This document shows, one piece after another, positions 54,062 to 63,100 of a stretch of DNA of 64,000 bases. The position numbers and the translations under genes are program-made. Every line of letters starts with the position of its first letter. Within the stretch, counting starts at the first letter, position 1. The notes below the pieces were generated by a model that was not told the origin of the DNA, did no database searches, and was given only the letters and a program-made list of their open reading frames with translations. Where the stretch lies: positions 1-64,000 of the forward strand of contig NZ_JABFDK010000008.1 of NCBI RefSeq assembly GCF_013403865.1, read 5' to 3'. Source of the DNA: Winogradskyella costae. GTDB taxonomy: Bacteria > Bacteroidota > Bacteroidia > Flavobacteriales > Flavobacteriaceae.

Positions 54062-54102
54062 GGGTGGCATCTTCAATTTTTAATATCTTTAAATAAAAAA
54101 AG

Positions 54103-54624
54103 ATGAAAAATTTAAAATTCTTACTTATTGCACTTATCCTAACGTCTTGCGGAACCAAAGTCAACTACGATTACGAAAAGGCAACAGATTTTAATAGCTA
54201 TAAAACTTACAATTATTTTGATGAAATGAAAACGGGCTTGTCTGAATTAGACCTTAAACGTTTAATTAGAACAATGGATACTAAGCTAGAAACCATGGGA
54301 CTGGTACGGTCCGATAATCCAGATTTTTATATCGATATTCAAAGTCAAGAGATCCAAAGTAGAAATAATAGCAATGTGGGAGTAGGCCTTGGTGGAGGCG
54401 GAGGTAATGTTGGTGGTGGAATTTCTGTAGGTTTACCTATTGGTGGTAATAAAAACACAAGAGAATTAGTAATTGAGTTTGTGGACGATACTAAAACAGG
54501 AATGTTTTGGCAAGCCATAAGTGAAAGTAGTTTTAACCCAAATGCCACTCCTGAAAAGCGCGAAGAACAGTTTCAAGCAGTTGTTGAAAAGGTGTTTTCA
54601 AACTATCCACCTAAATCTAAATAG
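54103..54624 (+). CDS. DUF4136 lipoprotein
   Basis: This 173-residue exported lipoprotein has lipobox ILTSC (Cys16), then VNYDYEKATDFNSYKTYNYF, typical of DUF4136, and a glycine-rich loop (GVGLGGGGGNVGGGISVGLPIGG) in the middle. The end PEKREEQFQAVVEKVFSNYPPK is also typical. The function of the family is unknown; it is common in the periplasm of Bacteroidota. A TATCTTTA box just upstream suggests its own promoter. Confidence 0.8.
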   Translation: MKNLKFLLIALILTSCGTKVNYDYEKATDFNSYKTYNYFDEMKTGLSELDLKRLIRTMDTKLETMGLVRSDNPDFYIDIQSQEIQSRNNSNVGVGLGGGGGNVGGGISVGLPIGGNKNTRELVIEFVDDTKTGMFWQAISESSFNPNATPEKREEQFQAVVEKVFSNYPPKSK

Positions 54625-54626
54625 TT

Positions 54627-56012
54627 TTAGTTCTTGATTAACTTTTTACTAGCAATTAAAATTGAATTCGTATAAAAATTAGTGATGTAAACGCCATTGC
54701 TTAATGCACTAATATCTATTGCTGTAGTCTCATCATTTTTAACTAATACTGATTTGATTCTTTTTCCGTCAAGGCTTAAGATTTCAACCCGAACAGTTTC
54801 GCTACGCACATTATCTAGCTTTATATTTAAACTGTTTTGTGATGGATTAGGATACATTGTTAAGCTATAATCATTAACGGTTACGCCTTGTACTCCTAAT
54901 GTATTATCTATAGTCCATGTTATGGTAGCAATATGAATGGTTTCATGGCTATCTACATTAATTAAAGTCGTGGCATCGTTGACCGCAACGCTGAGGTTAT
55001 TTGATCCAGCGTTTAGATCGTTTTCTTCAAGAGTAACAGTATTAATATTAGAGGCAATAGCATTACTATTAAGAGACCAGTTTGATTCTAAAGTGTTTAC
55101 AGGTAGAGTTTCAATAGTATTAATTTCAAAATTCAAAGGGAAACTAGCGGCGCTAACTGCGGTTTCCGTTGGTGTATATGAATCTATTGGAGAAATTAAA
55201 TCGTGTATCTGTTCAATAATACCTTCTTTGCAAACGGCACAAAAATCATAACCCAAATAGCGCATTTTACAACTTTGATGTGGTCTGTTCCAAGTGGCCG
55301 CAGTACCAGAAGTAGCATATGGAAATACACCAATATTACCTGTGCCTATCCAGTTTTTCCATTTTACTAATGTAGGATCTGTTTCTTGGGTCATATTTAT
55401 AGCTTCGGCAGCAAGTAAATCTCCAGGATAGTATTCATCTTTTAAATTTACAAAGGAATGTCCTAACTCATGAATGGCAATTTCGCCGGCATCTTCACCT
55501 GTTGAAGAAATTGGAAACTGGCCTCCGCTGCCACCGTAATATGGAGAGTTTACTAAAATAAGCGCTTGGTCGTAAAGTGGGAAGTTATTCGCTAATACTG
55601 TGCTAATTAAAGCACTGTTTTCTGTGAATAACAATCTATGAACATCATAACTGTCAAATGCGGTACCAAAATAATTATCAACTGTAGCTACAGGTACAAC
55701 AGTAGTAGGCTCATCTGAAGCTGTACCCGGGTGTGTGGCTCCACTTTCATTAGATGGTACTTTTATAATATAAACATTAAAGTAGTTTTCATAACTAGCA
55801 AAAGGCTCTTGAGAAAACATATCATTCATAAAATTAGTCGCATCGATTTCAAACTGCGGTAATTCACTAGCTAAATAACCATCACTCAAAATAACAAGGT
55901 TAATACGCTTGTCAGTATCACCAGAATTTTTGATAGCCTGAACATCAAAAGTTTGAGAAAAAACAAATTGAACAGTAAGGGAAATAAGTACGAAGAGTAA
56001 TAGTTTATTCAT
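54627..56012 (-). CDS. Secreted M64-family metallopeptidase with T9SS sorting domain
   Basis: This 461-residue secreted protease has a signal peptide (LLLFVLISLTVQFVFSQ) and the zinc motif IAIHELGHSFVNLKDEYY (His181, Glu182, His185), as in the IgA peptidase M64 family, after RINLVILSDGYLASELPQF. The last 75 residues are a T9SS sorting domain (LTMYPNPSQNSLNIKL, ILSDGKRIKS-type strand, LSNGVYITNFYTN, KKLIKN end). It should be exported and processed by the PorU/PorV system of this window. A lipoprotein gene lies 2 bp upstream and is probably cotranscribed. Confidence 0.85.
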   Translation of the reverse strand: MNKLLLFVLISLTVQFVFSQTFDVQAIKNSGDTDKRINLVILSDGYLASELPQFEIDATNFMNDMFSQEPFASYENYFNVYIIKVPSNESGATHPGTASDEPTTVVPVATVDNYFGTAFDSYDVHRLLFTENSALISTVLANNFPLYDQALILVNSPYYGGSGGQFPISSTGEDAGEIAIHELGHSFVNLKDEYYPGDLLAAEAINMTQETDPTLVKWKNWIGTGNIGVFPYATSGTAATWNRPHQSCKMRYLGYDFCAVCKEGIIEQIHDLISPIDSYTPTETAVSAASFPLNFEINTIETLPVNTLESNWSLNSNAIASNINTVTLEENDLNAGSNNLSVAVNDATTLINVDSHETIHIATITWTIDNTLGVQGVTVNDYSLTMYPNPSQNSLNIKLDNVRSETVRVEILSLDGKRIKSVLVKNDETTAIDISALSNGVYITNFYTNSILIASKKLIKN

Positions 56013-56014
56013 GT

Positions 56015-56503
56015 TTATTCTATTTTTGTAGTGTTCAGTTTTGTAATACCTTCTAAAGTGATTTCGTTGATTACAATGTATTCAGCCTTAGATTTTAGCT
56101 GCAATTTTAATGAAAATTCAGATCGGTCTAAATCTAGTATTTTTTTTTCAAAATCTCCGGAGTCATTTATAAACTCCATGATTTTATGTAAAGGGTTTTT
56201 GATGTAGTGTTTCTCTAATTGGTTGAGGTCTTTATCCAAAATTAAATATTCTAAATCACCAATGTCTCCTTTCAAGTCTACGTTTGCACATCCTTTCAAT
56301 TTACCATCCGTTGTAATTTGATTGATTAACGAAACACTTTTTGAGTCGTTTAGTTTAATGATTTCAAAATTTAAGAAAAGTAGTTTAGGTTGGGTTACAA
56401 TAGTTTCTTCTTCTGTAACGCCAAGCTGTTTACTAGCACAAGATAATAAGCCTATTACAAATATAAATAGGCAAGCGACCCTCGTGGTTTTTGAGATTTT
56501 CAT
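56015..56503 (-). CDS. Lipoprotein of unknown function
   Basis: This 162-residue protein has a lipoprotein signal (FVIGLLSCASK, Cys22). The mature part is about 140 residues of mixed beta character without a family I can name (PKLLFLNFEIIKLNDSKSVSL, LQLKSKAEYIVINEITLEGI). It is encoded 2 bp before the M64 peptidase gene, so it could be an inhibitor, chaperone or anchor for that protease; this is inference from position only. Confidence 0.6.
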   Translation of the reverse strand: MKISKTTRVACLFIFVIGLLSCASKQLGVTEEETIVTQPKLLFLNFEIIKLNDSKSVSLINQITTDGKLKGCANVDLKGDIGDLEYLILDKDLNQLEKHYIKNPLHKIMEFINDSGDFEKKILDLDRSEFSLKLQLKSKAEYIVINEITLEGITKLNTTKIE

Positions 56504-56662
56504 TTTAGAAATTAAGCGTTTATTAGGAGGTTAAAGTTAGTTATAAAAATGATGGTGGGAAAATAAATAAAATGCACGAGTAAAATTCTATTGATTAATT
56601 TTTTGTTGATTGATTTATAATAATCCTAACATTCTAAAAGCTGAGTTTTTAGCCTTGTTTCG

Positions 56663-56670
56663 TAAATTTG
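56663..56670 (+). promoter_or_regulatory. Candidate -7 promoter box for the SDR gene
   Basis: TAAATTTG matches TAnnTTTG 15 bp before the ATG at 56686. The TTG that an ORF finder would take as start lies inside this box. Confidence 0.5.
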
Positions 56671-56685
56671 GTAAAAACAACACAT

Positions 56686-57411
56686 ATGGAAAATTTAAAA
56701 GGAAAAGTCGCCTTAATTACAGGTGGAACAAAAGGAATAGGTTATGGTATTGCAGAAGCATTACTTAATAAAGGAGTGAAAGTTGTGATAACGAGCAGAG
56801 CTAAAAGTGCAGCAGAAAATGCAGCTAAAGAATTAGCATCAAAAACAGATGCCTTAGATGCTATAATCGGCGTCGAAGCAGATGTAAGAGATTTAAAGAG
56901 TCAGGAAGCAGCCGTACAGCTAGCAATAAAAAGGTTTGGCGCATTAGATATTGTAATTGCAAATGCTGGATTGGGGCATTTTGCAAGTATCGAAGATTTA
57001 ACAGAGCAACAATGGAAAGATACTATAGATACAAATCTTACAGGTGCCTTTAATTCTATAAAGGCGAGTGTAGCAGAATTAAAAAAATCGAAAGGCTATT
57101 ATATCACAATTTCAAGTTTGGCTGGTGCTAACTTTTTTGCAGGAGGATCTGCGTATAATGCCAGTAAATTTGGAGTTACAGGGTTTACACAAGCGGTGAT
57201 GTTAGATTTAAGACAACATGGAGTAAAAGTGAGTACAATTATGCCTGGTTCTGTGTCTACACATTTTAACGGAAACGAACCAAGTGACGAACAAGCTTGG
57301 AAAATTCAGAGTGAAGATATAGGAGAATTGGTGATCGATTTATTAAAGATGAATCCAAGAACGTTACCAAGCAAAATAGAAGTGAGGCCCACAACTCCTC
57401 CGAGTAAATAG
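56686..57411 (+). CDS. Short-chain dehydrogenase/reductase (3-oxoacyl-ACP reductase-like)
   Basis: This 241-residue classical SDR has ALITGGTKGIGYGIAEAL for NADP binding, IVIANAGLG, and ITISSLAGANFFAGGSAYNASKFG with catalytic Ser, Tyr and Lys. The ATG at 56686 is the start; the in-frame TTG at 56668 is part of the promoter. The end IEVRPTTPPSK is common in a flavobacterial group of FabG-like SDRs. The substrate is unknown. It is a single-gene unit with its own promoter and terminator. Confidence 0.88.
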   Translation: MENLKGKVALITGGTKGIGYGIAEALLNKGVKVVITSRAKSAAENAAKELASKTDALDAIIGVEADVRDLKSQEAAVQLAIKRFGALDIVIANAGLGHFASIEDLTEQQWKDTIDTNLTGAFNSIKASVAELKKSKGYYITISSLAGANFFAGGSAYNASKFGVTGFTQAVMLDLRQHGVKVSTIMPGSVSTHFNGNEPSDEQAWKIQSEDIGELVIDLLKMNPRTLPSKIEVRPTTPPSK

Positions 57412-57425
57412 AAAAGCACTTAAAG

Positions 57426-57460
57426 TAAAAAGAGGTTTCATTTTTTGAAACCTTTTTTTT
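57426..57460 (+). terminator. Intrinsic terminator after the SDR gene
   Basis: Stem AGGTTTCA/TGAAACCT with a T-rich loop, followed by eight T. Confidence 0.85.
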
Positions 57461-57710
57461 GTTTATGAATGTTTCCGTTTTCATAGCGAAGACAGCATAT
57501 TGATGTATTCGTACGTAATTTGTTTTTTGTTTAAAAGAATTGTCTACAGGTTTTTATGCTTCTATAATTGCTATAGTTATTCAAATTTCCGTTTAGCATA
57601 TTCTAATGACCACTCATCATATTTTCAATTTTAAAGCTTTGATACTGTTGTAAATTTATACTATCAATTAGAAATCGGATAGTAATCATCAATCAAAAAA
57701 CAACAGAATT

Positions 57711-57836
<126 letters not shown>

Positions 57837-58349
57837 ATGAAAAATTCAAACCAAACCAAACAAGACACTTTTCAAAAGCAATTGAAAACATTTGAAAAAT
57901 TATTAATAGGAGCAAAAATGGCCAAGCTTTCGTCGTTTATCTTAATTGGAGTATCAATTGGGCTTGCCATTCGATACAGAGAAAATAACCTTTATGTTAT
58001 GCTATTACTTATGGGCATTTTAGCCATAGTATTTTTTATAGATAAATTTTTATCCCTAAAAGATATTAAGCAAAAATCATATACACAAACCTCTTTAGTT
58101 TCAAGTATCTCTAAATTCAAAACCTATATGAACAATCGAAAAAAATATGAAATGTATTTTATCGCGTTTTGGGTGTTAACACTAATACCTTCAGCATCTA
58201 TTCATTTTGACTCTAATGTTTCAGGTATTTTAAGTATATCGGCGTATATATCTTTCGTAGGTGTTTTTGGATATATATCATACAAAAAAACGGAAAAAGA
58301 AATAGCGTCGTTAGAAAGCACAATGGCATATGAACTACAGTTGCAATAA
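57837..58349 (+). CDS. Membrane protein of unknown function preceding a LytS/LytTR system
   Basis: This 170-residue protein has a polar, Gln/Lys-rich start (1-25), then four hydrophobic helices in two pairs (about 31-48, 52-68, 105-120 and 128-147), and a short charged end. No enzyme motif is visible. It begins directly after the tetranucleotide tract and is followed after 54 bp by the histidine kinase gene, so it may be part of the same sensing operon. Its translation or transcription is likely to depend on the repeat length, as the tract abuts the start codon. Confidence 0.6.
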   Translation: MKNSNQTKQDTFQKQLKTFEKLLIGAKMAKLSSFILIGVSIGLAIRYRENNLYVMLLLMGILAIVFFIDKFLSLKDIKQKSYTQTSLVSSISKFKTYMNNRKKYEMYFIAFWVLTLIPSASIHFDSNVSGILSISAYISFVGVFGYISYKKTEKEIASLESTMAYELQLQ

Positions 58350-58403
58350 ACACGTATTATCTCATATCTTGCAATTAATTATATCTCGGCTAAAGAAGAA
58401 TAA

Positions 58404-59468
58404 ATGAAGCTTATAACAAACCATAAATACTGGATTATTAATTTTTTTGGATGGATCTTGTTTGCACTTTTTATGCTCACTATAGACAAAATATCCTACG
58501 GAGATGGAGGTGAAGAATCAATTAATCGGGTTTATTACTTATTAACCGAAGGTGTCTTGTGTGGCTTATTAGGTTTTGTATTATCGTTTATTATACTATA
58601 CTTTATCGAAAAGTACTTTAAAATAGGTGATTATTCTAAAAGTGATGTTTATAAACTTATAGCCGTAGTCGTAGGAACTCAAATTATTTATCATAGTGTA
58701 CTTTGGCCTATGTTAATGATTCCTGCTAATTATTTTTTAAATGTCGATGTGGAATTAACCTTACTTCAAAAGTTAACAAACGTACCTCATTTTTTAGCCT
58801 ATTTTGTGGTTTGGTTGTTTGTTGTTTTAACTTTGAAATTGGTGTATTACATTAATACCATTAAAGTAAAACAACTGGCGTTAGAAGCCAATTTAAAAGA
58901 AGCGCAACTCAACACGCTAAAAGGGCAGATTAATCCGCATTTTATGTTTAATAGTTTGAATAACATTCGTGGACTAATGCTAGAAGATGCAAATGTCGCC
59001 AGAAACATGTTGACCAATTTATCTGATACATTGCGGTATTCGCTAACCAAAAGTGAATTGAATTCTATTTCGTTAGAAGATGAATTAGAAATGGTAGAAA
59101 ACTATGTTGAAATTTCTAAAATTCAGTTTGAAGACCGTTTGCAGTTTGAAACTCATATTGACGACGAATCCTTAAATAAACAAATTCCGCCAATGATTAT
59201 TCAAATGTTGGTTGAAAATTCGCTTAAACACGGCATTTCAAATATAAAAAGTGGAGGTGAAGTTACTTTATCAACGGTTGTGTCGGATAATCAATTACAA
59301 ATTGAAGTGACTAATTCTGGGAAATTACAGAAAAGCGAAAATTCTACACAGTTAGGTGTAAAGAACATAAAGAAACGTCTAGAATTGCTTTATGGTCAAA
59401 ATGCTACTTTTACCTTAAAAGAAATAGAAAATAAAGTGGTTGCCACTATTAAAATGCCAATCTTATGA
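58404..59468 (+). CDS. Sensor histidine kinase, LytS/YehU type
   Basis: This 354-residue membrane kinase has four N-terminal helices (about 9-27, 43-70, 84-105 and 126-148), then a coiled linker and a His_kinase domain. QINPHFMFNSLNNIRGLM carries the phosphorylated His179. MIIQMLVENSLKHGIS is the N box and LGVKNIKKRLELLYG the ATP lid of the HATPase domain. No separate extracellular sensor domain exists, so the helices probably sense the signal. The response regulator gene overlaps its end by 4 bp. Confidence 0.92.
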   Translation: MKLITNHKYWIINFFGWILFALFMLTIDKISYGDGGEESINRVYYLLTEGVLCGLLGFVLSFIILYFIEKYFKIGDYSKSDVYKLIAVVVGTQIIYHSVLWPMLMIPANYFLNVDVELTLLQKLTNVPHFLAYFVVWLFVVLTLKLVYYINTIKVKQLALEANLKEAQLNTLKGQINPHFMFNSLNNIRGLMLEDANVARNMLTNLSDTLRYSLTKSELNSISLEDELEMVENYVEISKIQFEDRLQFETHIDDESLNKQIPPMIIQMLVENSLKHGISNIKSGGEVTLSTVVSDNQLQIEVTNSGKLQKSENSTQLGVKNIKKRLELLYGQNATFTLKEIENKVVATIKMPIL

Positions 59469-60193
59469 AAACACTAAAGGCCGTTATTGTAGAAGATTCA
59501 CGTTTGGCTCGTAATGAGTTAAAAGAACTATTAAAAGTTCACCAAGAGATAGAGCTTGTAGGTGAAGCCGAAAATGTAGATGAAGGTTTTGAGCTAATTA
59601 CTAAAGTAAATCCGGATTTGCTTTTTTTAGATATTAATATGCCTGAAAAGGACGGGTTTGAACTTCTCGAGATGCTAGATGACGTGCCAATAACTATTTT
59701 TACGACGGCTTTTGATGATTATGCCATTAAATCTTTTGAGTACAACGCATTCGATTATTTATTGAAGCCTATTAGTCAAAAACGGTTTTCGAATTCTATC
59801 ACTAAGGTTATTGAAAAAAGCACTTCAGAACCTAATTCAACCGAAAAAAACGCAGGACTGCGTTTAGATAAACAGATTTTTATTAAAGACGGTGAACAAT
59901 GTTGGTTGGTTAAAGTTCAGGATATTTCATTGTTTGAAATTGTAGGTAATTATACCCGTGTCTTTTTTGATTCAAATACCCCTTTAATTTATAAATCACT
60001 TGCGCAAATAGAAGAAAAATTACCTTCTGATGTGTTTTTTAGAGCCAACAGACAACAAATAATTAACATTAATCACGTTAAAAAAGTCGTCTCATGGTTT
60101 AATGGAAAACTAAAAATAGAAATGAATTCTGGAGAAGAAATTGAAATCTCCAGAAGACAATCCTATATTTTTAAAGATCAATTAAGTTTTTAG
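59465..60193 (+). CDS. LytTR family response regulator
   Basis: This 242-residue regulator has a receiver domain (VIVEDSRLARNEL, phosphorylated Asp56 in LLFLDINMPEKDG, TAFDDYAIKSF, YLLKPI) and a C-terminal LytTR DNA-binding domain (IFIKDGEQCWLVKVQDISLFE, TRVFFDS, FFRANRQQIININHVKKV). The gene starts inside the kinase gene (ATGA), so translation is coupled. It is convergent with the macroglobulin gene and overlaps its end by 4 bp. Target genes may include its own repeat-preceded operon; this is inference. Confidence 0.92.
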   Translation: MKTLKAVIVEDSRLARNELKELLKVHQEIELVGEAENVDEGFELITKVNPDLLFLDINMPEKDGFELLEMLDDVPITIFTTAFDDYAIKSFEYNAFDYLLKPISQKRFSNSITKVIEKSTSEPNSTEKNAGLRLDKQIFIKDGEQCWLVKVQDISLFEIVGNYTRVFFDSNTPLIYKSLAQIEEKLPSDVFFRANRQQIININHVKKVVSWFNGKLKIEMNSGEEIEISRRQSYIFKDQLSF

Positions 60194-63100
60194 TCCACCG
60201 TAATTCTAACACCTTCACTATGACTACTAAATTCTGGTGCATACATACTCTGAATGGTGCTAATCCCATTACTCATGTCGCCAGCGTTATTAACACGTAA
60301 ATCGTATTCAAACACATAAACCCCTTTTGGTAAATAATCCATAAAGAAATTGGTGGCAGCATCTTTTGTGCTTTCGTAATAACCCAATCCATCTTGCCAT
60401 TTGTATTGCGATAGTACATTTACCGGTTCTAAACCAGCGGCACGCATATCTTTTAGATGTACAAATTCCATGGTACGATCGGTTCTTAATTCAATTCTAA
60501 CTCTAATTAAATCACCAACCTTTAATTTTGAATTTGAAGTAATTTCAGTGATTTCTTCCCCTTTATCTGTATTCGATTTTAAGAACAATTTCTTGCTCAA
60601 TTTTAATGGTGTCTCAGCTGAAGTTATTTTATCTAAATCCTCAAAATATTGCCAGTATAAGGCTCCCCAAGCAATACCTTCACCTTTTTTAATAACGGTA
60701 ACATCGGCTTGTTCTGGTTTAATTTCAGAACCATTCCAAGACGTTTTATAATACCCAGTGCCAGCTTCTACTTTTACGTTTTCTAATGTTGAAGGTGAAA
60801 TCGTTTCATTCCCTACTTTAACGTCCACTTGCTCTGTGACGCTTAGCCAATCGCTTCCTTGCAATAATAACGCATAAACGGCTTCGGTAGTCGCTTTAGT
60901 CGTTTTCCAACGATTCGTTTGCTTATTTTTAAGTAACCAAATTTTTAGGTTATCAATGACTTCAAGGTTCTTTGCTTCGCTCTGTATACGCGTTCCAACT
61001 TCAGAAAATACTTCCACCATTAAGGCTTGCGTTTCAATTGGTGCCTGGTACCAATGCCATGAGTTGGTGTTGGTTTTCCAATACATACCTAATTCTTCAG
61101 ATGTGATACTGTTTTCCTTTAAGGATTTTACAATTTTACCAACCGTTTTAGCATCACCTGTTCTATGCATTGCTAAAGTCATTAAACCTTTCTCGTATAA
61201 TGAACGCGATAACCAATACTTTTGAATCTGACCTTGGTAATACTCCATAATATTCTGAACTTCTTTCGAAGGTGTCATTTCAGGGTAAAAACTTCGTGTA
61301 TATAAATAATGCAATTGGGTATGTGACAAATGATCTTTGCTTAAATCAGCGTCTTTGTTATATTTTCTGATGTCTTTATATTCTTGAACAAATTCAGCAT
61401 CTAAATAGTCTATGGCGTTTTCGATCATAGTTTCTTCATCTGAAGTTGAAGAGACATTTAACTGTTTTAAATGTCCAAATCCAGCAATAATATGTTGGGT
61501 GATAAATCGATTATCACGACCGCCATTAAACCAAGGCCAAGCACCAGAAGCATGCTGATTATTCTTTAATTTACGAACAGCAGATTGCAATTCATTATTC
61601 ATTTTATTAAGGTCGAATAATAAGGCAATACGTTTTTTCTGTTCGGTTTCGGATTCCGCATCACGCAACCAAGGTGTTTCTTGAATTAGTAAGGATTTTA
61701 ATTCTTGGTTCTTTTCTAAGTTAGACAATAAAGCATCAGTCGATTTCCATTGATTGAAAACAGCTTCAATTCTTGGGTTTGAGCTAACAATATGTTGTGC
61801 TAAGGCATTCGCATAGTAACGTGAAAATGTCTGCTCATTACACTCATAAGGATATTCCATTAAATACGGCAACGCTTGTACCGCATACCAAGCTGGATTC
61901 GATGTCATCTCTAAGGTCAGCTTATGATGACTGAGCGTAGTCGAAGTATTATCTTTTAATTTATTTAAAGTAAATGTTTTAGTTTGGTTAGAACGAACCC
62001 ACATCGGAAGTGTTTCAGTCACTAGCATTCTATTACTTAAAACAGGTAAGGCATTTTGCTCGCCATCACTAAAATCACCAGCTTTTGCAATCACTTTATA
62101 TTGTACCGCTTGGATGTTTTTTGGAATATTCAAACTCCAAGATACTTGCGTATTGCCTTTCGCATCAACGACAAAAGAAGATGTGTTACTAGAATTTGAA
62201 AGTTCTGTATCAATCGATTTACCCGTCACAGCATCGGTCAAAATTAATTGAGCCATACCAGATAATTCATTGTCCGTAAGATTTGCAATTTTTGTACTAA
62301 TAGTAATTTCGTCGCCTTCTCTCAAAAAACGAGGAGCATTCGGTATAACCATCAATTCTTTTTGCGTCACTGTTTCTAATTTCGTCACGGCACTTTCTAA
62401 AGTTTTAGTGTGTGCCAATAATTGTAACTTCCATTTGGTTAAGGCTTCTGGGGCTTTAAAGTTGAAGCTGACATTTCCTTCTTTGTCTGTTTGTAATTGT
62501 GGAAAGAAGAAGGCGGTTTCGTTTAGGTTTTTTCGGATTTTTACTTTTTGTAAGTCGCTAAGACCTTGGTTAGTTGTAATTATTATAACTCCGTTTTTAC
62601 CTTTTTCGCCATATAGAGCAGTTCCTTCTTCAGCTTTTAAGATCGTATACTCTAAAATATCTGAAGCTTCGATAGATCTAAATTGTGTTTCTGTTGCTAT
62701 GTTTCCATTGATTATAAAAAGAGGTTCACTGTTACCAGTTATAGATCCTGTGCCTCTCAAAATAATAGAGCTGTCGGATCCAGGTTGACCTGAACCAGAT
62801 GCTATATTTAGTCCTGAAACTGCTCCATTCAAATTGTTCAAAGCCGTTTTATTTTCCGCAGCCTCACCATAACCAACAGTTACAACCTCTTCTAATTCTG
62901 CAGAATCTGAAACCATTGCCACAGCTTCGGGAGAAGAAAGCCTTTTGCTTTTACTTAAGTACCTGTAATTATTTCCAAAGTAAAATCCAAACCAATTTAA
63001 TTCATCGTAACCTTGATATGGATATGTCACATCTGTATAAAAATTATTGAATACTCTAAAATTAGTGTTTCCGAAACTTTGTCTAGAATTTTTGCCTAAT

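Noticed and set aside
56668-56685. TTG at 56668 as the start of the SDR
   Set aside because: It lies inside the TAAATTTG promoter box; the ATG at 56686 starts directly before the Rossmann motif.
62270-62788. 172-codon + strand ORF inside the macroglobulin gene
   Set aside because: Antisense shadow of a long conserved coding region.
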